Positions 1 to 11,080 of a stretch of DNA of 64,000 nucleotides are shown piece after piece (the first letter of the stretch is position 1; every line of letters starts with the position of its first letter). The stretch lies in the NCBI GenBank assembly GCA_029582155.1, contig CM055907.1, forward strand, positions 27,279,432 through 27,343,431, in the 5' to 3' direction. The notes under the pieces were generated by a model. The model saw only the letters and a list, made by a program, of their open reading frames with translations, had not been told where the DNA came from and did no database searches. Made by a program: the position numbers and the translations under genes. This stretch comes from Panopea generosa (taxonomy: Eukaryota; Mollusca; Bivalvia; Adapedonta; Hiatellidae).

Positions 1-200
1 TACCGGGCAATCAGAAAAGCTGATCTTCCATTTGTGTCTAAACTAACAAAAACAAATTAAGATAAAATTAATTAAAACTAAGCCATTAAGCCCTTATTTT
101 ATATTTTATGTTCTAATATACATGTTTAACAGTATTTTTATACCATTGTGCTTTAGCTTCATGTTTAATCATAACTAAAACATTGACTCTAGCTTCTTAC

Positions 201-1836
201 TTTGTGTAAGGGAAGTTTACCATCGGAATCTGGTATCATAGGATCTGCCTTGTGTTGTAACAGAAGTCTAACAATGTCTACATGTCCACAATATGCAGCT
301 CTGTGAAGGGGGGTAACTTTTCCAGACCTTGTTTGGATATTGGGTGAGGCATTATAATTCAGCAAAATTTGGACGATGTCCTTGTGACCATTTCTACAGG
401 CATAGTGCTGCAAATAAATTATAAAGTGTAAACATTAATATTTATATTAACATAAAAATACCATGTTATTATTAAGGAATAAAAGGATATATAAAAAAAA
501 TCAATTATATTATTTAAAATGGTTCACAATATCAGACTTTGTAGATTAAGATTTTTGTGGTGTACGATGAAACTATAGCTGCATTATTTTATTTGGTCAA
601 GGTTTAAACTAAATAAGGAAACAAAAGCTATCTTCCTACTCATGCACCATTTAGTCATAAAAAATGTTGTTTAACACATGGTTGTAAGTCTCTGTGTCCA
701 TTGTGAGAATACGTTTTAACAAATGCGGCATCAGTCAGAAACATAAAAAATGTGACAAAGTAAGACATTTGATGTCTGTTGCCCTCAATTCGCTAGAGAC
801 AACATTGTAGTCTTTTCTGTCTTTCAATCACAAATTGGTTTATTACAGGTATCCTCCTTTATGAGGAAGGTTTACAGGCATATGAATCACTGTTAACATT
901 TTATATGTGCTCTCCAGGCAGCAACGATATTTGTATCCTCTAAGTCTCTCTAAATAAGACATGGATGGATAGCATTTTTTTTATATTCATCGTGAAGTCT
1001 CCACATGTTGACTCAAAATAACAAATTGTCTGAGATGTCCAATATGTGGTACTCTGAAGAATTGCATAATTTCACAGCTATTTACCCAAATAAGACTGTT
1101 GCTTGAAAAACATGCAATATGACCCCTAGTCTCATTTAATTGCCGTAATAGGGGTGGGACTAGCCCCATTACCCCCTTTGTAGAGGACGATCAAATACAA
1201 AAATATCAAATCGTTCGACAACATGCTTTGATATGCACTATATGAACCCTAATGAGAATCAAATCAAAGACCTTTTGGTATTTCAGTAAGTCTGCTTACA
1301 ACTAGATGACTGGTGACTGGAAAAACAGAAAGACTTCAAAATTATCACACACATATGCTGAGATATAACTTCTTAGGCCACAATAACTCCTTGTAAAATT
1401 AAATATTTGGCAGTCGTGTGGCAAAGAAATTTTATATTATATACTATTTTTTTTAAAAAAAAGAGACGTACATATCACAATAGTATGACATTTTTTTTTA
1501 ACGGAGGTTAACGCCATTTTCAACACATTTCAGGTTATATTTGGCACATCCAGTTTTAATGGTTGAGGAAGACCTAAAAAACTATGTGTATTCTTCATCT
1601 AAATAAATGAGGAATGTTGTGACATATACCAAGGCAGTGTATCCAGATGAATCTACTTGATCAGGATGTATATTTTTCTTCAGTAGACACTCGTTGATGT
1701 CCTCCACACAGCCGTCGACTGCTGCAGTCCATATCCCTCGTGTGAAATCTAGTTCATCTAGTGTCTGGTGAATAGATGGCGTCGATAAACTGCTGTGACA
1801 ACCACAACTATGGTCATTTTCACACGTTCCGTCCAT
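201..1836 (-). CDS. ANKRD39: ANKRD39-like ankyrin-repeat protein, 5' part (two exons; 3' end beyond the window)
   Basis: Exon 1 is 1836-1630 (69 codons) and exon 2 is 407-201 (69 codons), both in phase 0. Exon 1 ends in GCC TTG before donor GTATAT. Exon 2 starts at CAC TAT GCC after TTGCAG and ends in CAC AAA before donor GTAAGA. The spliced junction reads GYTAL-HYACRNGH, as expected inside an ankyrin repeat. The N-terminus has a Cys-rich start followed by HQTLDELDFTRGIW, the segment typical of ANKRD39 (human counterpart recalled as QQTLEEMDFERGIW). At least two further ankyrin motifs follow, including TPLHRAAYCGHVDIVRLLL and DGKLPLHK. Human ANKRD39 is about 183 aa, so roughly 45-50 residues should lie left of position 1. 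Ankyrin repeats are protein-binding scaffolds; the specific role of ANKRD39 is poorly defined. The start codon lies about 150 bp from that of ATG3 on the opposite strand. Confidence 0.88.
408..1629 (-). other. ANKRD39 intron 1, A/T-rich, no other gene seen
   Basis: The intron runs from donor GTATAT (1629 downward) to acceptor TTGCAG (ending 408). Apart from a short SINE-C tail near 1500-1590 I see no coding segment or structured repeat in it. Confidence 0.75.
1500..1590 (-). repeat. SINE family C, 3' fragment (copy C1)
   Basis: The stretch from 'taacgccattttcaacacat' to 'gaggaagacct' matches the 3' body of the full SINE-C copy at 57351-57586. The tRNA-like head is missing, so this is a 5'-truncated copy in ANKRD39 intron 1. 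Confidence 0.7.
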
Positions 1837-1981
1837 CCAATACAGAATTCGCGAAAACTAAAGACAATGAAAGTAGAAGTTCTCCAATTTTGGAGGTGTA
1901 CGTCAAGATTTCGACTTCCGTTTTCACTATTTTGGTAGGTGGATTTTGCAAATTTGGTCAATTTCCACTTCTACCAACATC
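1837..1981. promoter_or_regulatory. Putative bidirectional promoter between ANKRD39 and ATG3
   Basis: Only about 145-151 bp separates the two divergent start codons, so the 5' UTRs and core promoters must lie here unless there are unseen non-coding first exons. Visible candidate sites are TACGTCA at 1899-1905 (CRE/ATF half-site-like) and ACTTCCG at 1914-1920, whose reverse complement CGGAAGT is an ETS-like core. No clear TATA box is seen. Both motif types are common in housekeeping bidirectional promoters (known generally); their use here is inferred. Confidence 0.6.
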
Positions 1982-1987
1982 ATGGCC

Positions 1988-4900
1988 ATGCAAAATATAG
2001 TAAATGTGATGAAAGGGACAGCTTTGGGTGTAGCAGAGATGTTGACACCCGTTTTGAAGGTCAGTATTCACAGTAGAACGTTTAATTTAGCGATAGTTAC
2101 CATCCAGATCATGAGATGGGTGGGGTAATAATTTGTTTACTAGTCTGTGTTATTTATCATGTATTCTAACTGAATGTGGCCATTAATAGAATAGAAGAAC
2201 GGTACTGTTGAAGTCTATATGTGAAATGTACACTTTCTAGTTCTTCAGTTTTGAACTTTCGATATTGGTCATAAGCTGTTGTAAGCATAAAAATCAATAC
2301 TCAATTGTAAAACATAAAATTCTTTAATCACCCAGTAGCAATGCAGTTATTCTTTATACATTGAATGTATATTTCTTTACTTTATTTTTAATATTTTCCG
2401 GAATGAGATCAAGCTTGAAAACTGAAGTGCTAATCGGATTTTTGGCATGCAGTGATTCTCACAAATCGGGATATTTATGGATAATGGATTCTTCGTTAAA
2501 CAATCACTAAATAACTTGATAAATAATTATTTTGAAAAAAAAAAAAGTATAAATTTTTATGATAAATTGTTTGTAACACTATCTGATAAAGCAGACAATG
2601 ATTAGATTTGGACAAGTATGGGGCATTCATTTGCTAGTATCTATTTGATCTGGTTAATTACTTACAGAAAGGTCTGTACACTTGAATAAATGACTTCGTA
2701 ACCTTATTTGAATCTTCATTTATTATCAAATAGAGTGCCAACTTGATAATGACATTATCAAAAAAACACAACAAATTTTATTTATATCTCATATGACACA
2801 TTTTTTTCTTGAAGCTGATTGAGGATTTTTTTTAAGGCTTAAGCAAACTCGAAAATAAAGTGTAACACTGTTAAGATCATGTTCTAACTATAATAGTTAT
2901 CCGATTTAACAACAATACTTTATATCTAGTTTGGGGTTTTATCCTTTAATGTTTGAAATACTAAAAAAACAAATTTCCATTTTGGGAATTTTTTTTATAT
3001 TCAATTTGATTGATTGATTGAATATTTAGCGTCATTTTTATGCCATCGAGGACTAACAGATGATCAGTTAACCTAACCACTGTTTCCTGGGATTAACCAG
3101 TACTCGAGCACACCCCATCTCCGCAAGTAACTGATAACTTTCCCACTTGAATCAGTGGTGAGAGACGAATGATAATGAGACACAATCTTATATCAATCAT
3201 CACGGAGACTGTTACCGGGTGGGGGATTCAAACTCACGACCCCTGGATTGATAGGCAGACGTGTAACCGACTGAGCTAATCGGGCCCGGCGCATCAATTT
3301 GAAAAAAAAATTGATTTTTGTATTGGGAAGCCACCAAACATTGGCCTCTGTTTTATAAGGTAAAATATCCCGGGGCCAACTAGCATTGAGCATTATAAAA
3401 CAAAAGTAATAGGTTTTTTTGTTTTTTTTCAAGGCTATTTTAAGATTGTACAGTTTGATCCCCATACTGCTTTGTTCTAACCGATACACATCACTGTCCA
3501 AAAGTGTACGTAATTACACAGATTGACTGTATTGGGTGGTATTTAGTTAATCCGGCTGCTGTAAAATCTGGCTTTATTGACATTCATTATGTGATATCTA
3601 ATAAATTGTATTTTTGTCCATTATATTTGTTTATTTTGACTACAAATTAGGCCACTATTACTAACGTAATTTTTTGTTTTCAGAATCTATTTTTTTTTTA
3701 ATATCCTTCGTTTATTGAATTTTTTGTTAATTCTTTTGTTCTGTACATTTCAGGAATCAAAATTTAAGGAGACTGGTGTGATAACCCCAGAAGAGGTGAG
3801 AAAAAAAGAAAAATAAATATACTAAATCAACTGCTGCCCCAAGTTTAAAGCATTACATGCATTGTTCATTTTGTTCTTTCATATCCATCTATGTTTCATA
3901 GTGTAACATCCCTGAATTATTTTACTTTGTCAGTATTCAACATAAATTAGTAAAAGATTGTTTGGTTGTCCCTATTGACTAGATTTTGTCTTGGGCAACC
4001 AAATAGGTAGATTTGAATGGAATTTATATGTGTTGAACTTTAATTGAGATTTTTAAATTTACTACGCATGATGTTCATAATAATTATGGGAGAGTTTAGA
4101 GGCAAAAACTTACTTGTAGCACAGATAAATATTCATGTATCTTAAAAGAAGCCTGAAGGAATTAATGATTGTTATTATGAAAAGTTGCAGTCTACCAGTA
4201 TTTACGACACAAACAAATCATTGTTAAAATTTACTAAATTAAAATTTACATGTAGGAACTGAACATATGCTTTCAAACTAAGCATTGATTTATAGACTTT
4301 TTGCTGGGTAAAAATTGAATTCTTCTCATGCCTACCATTATCATCAAAATGTTTGGGTAAATTAAAATTCAGATTTGCACAAAGATTCTCAACAACTGGT
4401 TGTTAACTACAATCCAGTTTCTCTACAACTGGTTATTAACAACATTCCAGTTTGTCTACAACTGGTTATTAACAACATTCCAGTTTGTCTACAACTGGTT
4501 ATTAACTAGATTCCAGTTTTTCTACAACTGGTTATTAACTTTATTTGAGTTTCTCTACAACTGGTTATTAACTATATTTGAGTTTTTCTACAACTGGTTA
4601 TTAACTATATTTGAGTTTCTCTACAACTGGTTATTAACTACATTCAAGTTTCTCTACAACTGGTTATTAACTACATTCGAGTTTCTCTACAACTGGTTAT
4701 TAACTACATTCATGTTTCTCTACAACTGGTTATTAACTACATTCTAGTTTCTCTACAACAGGTTATTATCTACATTCCAGTTTGTCTACAACTGGTTATT
4801 AACTAGATTCCAGTTTTTTTTTACAACTGGTTATTAACTACATTCGAGTTTCTCTACATCTGGTTATTAACTACATTCTAGTTTCTCTACAACTGGTTAT

Positions 4901-7900
4901 TAACTACATTCGAGTTTCTCTACAACTGGTTATTATCTACATTCCAGTTTGTCTACAACTGGTTATTAACTAGATTCCAGTTTTTCTACAGTTGGTTATT
5001 AACTACATTCGAGTTTCTCTACAACTGGTTATTATCTACATTCCAGTTTTTCTACAACTGGTTATTAACTAGATTCCAGTTTTTCTACAACTGGTTATTA
5101 ACTACATTCGAGTTTCTCTACAACTGGTTATTATCTACATTCCAGTTTGTCTACAACTGGTTATTAACTAGATTCCAGTTTTTCTACAACTGGTTATTAA
5201 CTACATTCGAGTTTCTCTACAACTGGTTATTAACTACATTCGAGTTTCTCACAACTACCTTCCAGTTTGTGGCTGCAGGAGATCATATTGTTCATCATTG
5301 TCCAACATGGCAGTGGGCAGCCGGGGAGGAGTCAAAAAGGAAACAACATCTTCCTGCTGATAAACAGTTCCTTATCACCAGAAATGGTATGATGTTTTGC
5401 ATGCATTTTATAGTTATCTTAATGTAGTTACATGTATAGATATACTATATAGTCTGTATTTGCAGTTTCTTATTATAAAGGTGAGATATAAGCTAAGCGG
5501 ATATTTCTTATGCTTGAACGGTTGATATTGTACATTAAAAATCTGTCATTGTCCAGTTATGACTGGTTTATATTATTTATATTTTATGTACATATTGATT
5601 GTTTTTAGTGAAACCAGGCTAGACGGGTATCTTTTGACTTGTGCACTACTACTGGATCTAGGTGAAAGTAACATTGCAATACTGTTGCTATTATGCTATT
5701 CCATTTTAACACTACATGTTTCAGAGCTCCAGCTATTTTGTTTTGATAAGAGGGTAGGTTATCCCCTAATATGAAAGGCATAAGATATATTGCAATAATT
5801 ATATTTAACTGTTCACAGATTCCATTTATTTCAGTTACCGGTAAATACATTTGCTGTAATGTATTATGCTGTTTTGTATATATATAATGTTATGTATATG
5901 CTGCTGTAATGTGTATACAATTTTGTTGTTACATACATGTACATGTATTTATTCGTGTATTTGCTGTTATTTATACATTTGCTGTTATATACTGAACGGA
6001 AAGCTACCTCTTTAATTTTGTAATATCTTTGTTAAAATATTGAGCAGCATTATTAGAATTTGTATACAACATAAACAGAGAATCATGTATTGATTTTATA
6101 TAGCTTGATTGGGAAAGCTGTGTAATTACTCTTGTGTATATTATGTTTGTCATGAAATGCTTTTTAGCTCATCAGGACGAAGTCCAAGGATAGCTATTGT
6201 CATGACCCCAGCGTCGTTGGCGTCGTTGGCGTCTGTAGACACCCAGGTTGAACTTTTGCGTACAAGTTTCACATATCTATGCAACCACTCATTGGATGTC
6301 AATGAAACTTTGCATGTGTGTTAACCATCATCAATGGAACACACAGAGATAAGAACCATAACTCTGGATTGTATTTTGGCACAGTTATGGCCCTTTTTCG
6401 ACTTAGACAACCAGGTTAAACTTTGCATTTAGTTGAGATTAAGTTTAAGATATCTATGCAACCACTCATTGGATGTGAATGAAACTTCACATGTGTGTTC
6501 ACCATTGTCAATGGAACACAGAGACAAGAACCATAACTCTGGATTGCATTTTGGCACAGTTATGGCCCTTTTTGGACTTAGACACCCATGTTAAACTTTG
6601 AGTTGAGTTGCCTTTAAGGTTAAGATATCTATGCAACCACTCATTGAATGTGAATGAACCTTCACATGTGTGTTCACCATCATCAATGGAACACACAAAG
6701 ACAAGAACCATAACTCTGGGTTGCATTTTGGCACAGTTATGGCCCTTTTTCGACTTAATTTTTCAGGTTAAAGTTTTTTATCAGGTAAGATATCTATGCA
6801 ACCACTCATTGGATGTGAATGAACCTTCACATATGTGTTCACCATCATCAACTGAACACACACAGATAAGAACCATAACTCTGGGTTGCATTTTGGCACA
6901 GTTATGGCCCTTTTTCGACTTAATTTTTCAGGTTAAAGTTTTTTATCAGGTAAGATATCTGCAACCACTCATTGGATATGAATGAAACTTTGCATGTGTG
7001 TTCACCATCATCATTGAAACACACAGAGACAAAAACCATAATTCTGGGTTGCATTTTGGCACAGTTATGGCCCTTTTTTTACTTAATTTTTCAGGTTAAA
7101 GTTTTTTATCACATAAGATATTTATGCAACCACTCATTGGATATGAATGAAACTTCACATGTGTGCTCACCATCATCAATTGAACACACAGAGACAAGAA
7201 CAATAACTGTGGATTGCATTTTGGCACAGTTATGGCCCTTTTTGGACTTAGACACCCAGGTTAAACTTTGAGTTTAGTTGCGTTTAAGTTTAGGATATCT
7301 ATACAACCACTCATTGGATGTGAATGAACCTTCACATGTGTGTTCACCATCATCAATTGAACACACACAGACAAGAACCATAACTCTGGGTCGCATTTTG
7401 GCACAGTTATGGCCCTTTTTCGACTTAATTTTTCAGGTTAAAGTTTTTTATCAGGTAAGACATCTGCAACCACTCATTGGATATGAATGAAACTTTGCAT
7501 GTGTGTTCACCATCATCATTGTAACACACAGAGACAAAAACCATAACTCTGGGTTGCATTTTGGCACAGTTATGGCCCTTTTTTGACTTAATTTTTCAGG
7601 TTAAAGTTTTTTATCAGGTAAGATATCTGCAACCACTCATTGGATATGAATGAAACTTTGCATGTGTGTTCACCATCATCATTGTAACACACAGAGACAA
7701 AAACCATAACTCTGGGTTGCATTTTGGCACAGTTATGGCCCTTTTTTTACTTAATTTTTCAGGTTTAATTTTTTTATCACATAAGATATCTATGCAACCA
7801 CTCATTGGATGTGAATGAACCTTCACATGTGTGTTCATCATCATTAATGGAACACACACAGACAAGAACTATCACTCTGGGTTGCATTTTGGCACACTTA

Positions 7901-10900
7901 TGGCCTTTTCTGGACTTAAGACTTCCAAAGGCAAGCTTTGTTGTCTTCTGACACCTCTTGTTTTCACTAGTGGCACAAGCTTTAATACTTTTTGAGAAAT
8001 AAGAAATACATAAATGACAGGTGACGGGTTGAATATTCTGTTATGTCCGTTGGCAGGTTAGCTGTTCTGTTATGTCAAGTGGCGTGTTAGCTGTTCCGTT
8101 CTGTCAGGTGGCGGGTTAGCTGTTCTGTTCTGTCAGGTGGCGGGTTAGCTGTTTCGTTCTGTCAGGTGGCGGGTTAGCTGTTCTGTTCTGTCAGGTGGCA
8201 GGTTAGCTGTTCCGTTCTGTCAGGTGGCGGGTTAGCTGTTGTGTTATGTCAGGTGGCGGGTTAGCTGTTGTGTTATGTCAGGTGGCAGGTTAGCTGTTCT
8301 GTTCTGTCAGGTGGCAGGTTAGCTGTTCCGTTCTGTCAGGTGGTGGGTTAGCTGTTCCATTCTGTCAGGTGGCGGGTTAGCTGTTCCGTTCTGTCAGGTG
8401 GCGGGTTAGCTGTTCTGTTCTGTCAGGTGGCAGGTTAGCTGTTCCGTTCTGTCAGGTGGCGGGTTAGCTGTTCCGTTCTGTCAGGTGGCGGGTTAGCTGT
8501 TCCGCTCTGTCAGCTGTTTTGTTATGTCAGGTGGTGGGTTAGCTGTTCTTCTCTGTTAGCTGTTTTGTTATGTCAGGTGGTGGGTTAATTGTTCCGTTCT
8601 GTCAGGTGGCAGGTTAGCTGTCCCATTATGTCACAGGGCAGGTTAGCTGTTCTGTTATGTCAGGTGGTGGGTTAGCTGTTGTGTTGTGTCAGGTGGTTGG
8701 TTAGCTGTTGTGTTGTGTCAGGTGGTGGGTAAGCTGTTGCGTTATGTCAGGTGGTGGGTTAGCTGTTGTGTTGTGTCAGGTGGCGGGTTAGCTGTTGTGT
8801 TATGTCAGGTGGTGGGTTAATTGTTCCGTTCTGTCAGGTGGCAGGTTAGCTGTCCCATTATGTCACAGGGCCGGTTAGCTGTTCTGTTATGTCAGGTGGT
8901 GGGTTAGCTGTTGTGTTGTGTCAGGTGGTGGGTTAGCTGTTTTGTTATGTCAGGTGGTGGGTTAATTGTTCCGTTCTGTCAGGTGGCAGGTTAGCTGTCC
9001 CATTATGTCACAGGGCAGGTTAGCTGTTCTGTTATGTCAGGTGGTGGGTTAGCTGTTGTGTTGTGTCAGGTGGTGGGTAAGCTGTTGCGTTATGTCAGGT
9101 GGTGGGTTAGGGTTAGCTGTTGTGTTATGTCAGGTGGTGGGTTAGCTGTTGTGTTATGTCAGGTGGCGGGTTAGCTGTTGTGTTATGTCAGGTGGCGGGT
9201 TAGCTGTTGTGTTATGTCAGGTGGCAGGTTAGCTGTTGTGTTATGTCAGGTGGCGGGTTAGCTGTTGTGTTATGTCAGATGGTGGGTTAGCTGTTGTGTT
9301 ATATCAGGTGGCGGATGAACCGTTCAGTATATATATTTGCTGTTATTGTAGTTCCGTGTTACAAGCGCGTGAAGCAGGTGGACAACCATCAGGAGGACCA
9401 AGAGAAGATTATTGAGGAGAATGATGCAGACGGAGGCTGGGTCGATACACACCACTTTGCAGGTATGGAAGTTAACCTGGCTGTATATGGTATATTAAAT
9501 CAATTTCGTTTGTTCTTAAAAAATTAAAGCTTATATGGAATCAAGTTTATAACTTCAAGTCCCTTTGGGCTGGTAGTGTTAGTCCCTCACACCAAAAGTT
9601 GTGGGTTCAATCCCCATCTTGAGATGATGGTTTCAAAAAACAACACTCAGTACTGGTTTTACCCAGGAAGTCGACTTAAGAGTGGTTCATATACCGGTAA
9701 GATTTCATCATTGTGATGAAACATTTAAGAATGTCTATTCTGTCATTTCAGTTCACCTTTTCTCATAATTTTGTATATACCCAAAACAAATTGTTTAGTA
9801 AAAATACATGGGAAATCCCATACAATACATTTAAAGCCAGATATGTGTCTGGATGTGGACATAATATTTTAAAGAGAATCCCCAAATATTAGGAACCAAT
9901 TGTCTTTTTAAAAAAATGAAAATAAAGGATTCTGATATTTGCAGTTTATGCAACAGAGAAATAGAAACAATTAAGCATATTTTTTATAATGTGACATTTC
10001 TAAACAATCTATCTCATGTTTGATGAACCATATTCACGAAAAATGTATAGGTATTAATTTAAATTGGACAAATACAGACATTATGTTCGGAAATAAAATT
10101 TTTGACAAAGTTTTGAATAAAATAATATTAATTGCAAAGAAATTTATTTACACCCATTTTTATGACAGTTGGACTGTTTTTTTAAGCATTTATCTATTGT
10201 CACTAAATGAACTCCAACATTCAGTTTAACATGTATTGATGCATTATAGTTTTTACGTTACAACAAGTGCAAAGCATTTTGATAACGTAACAAGATTGAC
10301 TCTCATCAATGTTTGTTAGGCTGGATGAGTACTTATTAAGGATTTGTAGGTGAAATTTTGCACTTTTTAAGCTGTGTTGTATTTGCTCAGGAATTTGCAG
10401 AGCTTAAGCTTTATATATACTTATTGTTTCAAAATATCTCTTATACAAATGACTAACCTGCCAGATGTTTAATGATATTCCACTATATAACTAACTACTT
10501 TATATTAAATTGTGAAAACTGATTTCAATTACATGTATATTGTTCTGCACGTCTACAAATGCATATATGTACAAGTTTTCTTAATGTTTGGTAGCCATTG
10601 AGTTGTTGACCCCTGTTTCACTAATTTAACATATTTTGATAGTTTCCTCAACGATATTTTTAAATGCTAAAACATCACACTTACTGATTATGTTGCAAGT
10701 TGTATTTTATCATTAAGTACAGGGGAGTTATGACTGTATGTGGTAATTTAACTATGAAGTATTTCAAATAATAATTAAAAGAAAAACTGTAAAATAAAAT
10801 GCTTGTGGAGGATTTCTGTTTGAACATTTCTATTAATTATGATAATACAGCCCTTGTGATTTAAACTACACAAACAAACTATCTGGATTTAGTGGGCACT

Positions 10901-11036
10901 GTTTACTTCTCATTCAATTCCCACAGAAAGTGAGACACTCAATAGCTATAAGAAATTTCTTAATGTATATATAATTGTCATGAACTATTTTGTATCAATA
11001 TTTCTGTTTTTGTACAACTAAATTGAAATAAAAGTT

Positions 11037-11080
<44 letters not shown>

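Noticed and set aside
930..1180. Possible repeat shared with 26810-26930 (GGATGGA(T/C)AGC...TTTTT)
   Set aside because: Only short scattered matches; could not be extended with confidence by eye.
4400..4747. 115-aa aromatic-rich ORF
   Set aside because: It is a frame of the 33-bp intronic minisatellite.
6608..7490. Several 70-125-aa ORFs with shared sequence
   Set aside because: They are repeated readings of the ~165-bp units in the composite element inside ATG3 intron 3.
9316..9360. Exon 4 acceptor as part of the 29-bp array, like exon 3
   Set aside because: GTTCCGT is shared by some units and exon 4, but the match is too short to separate from chance.
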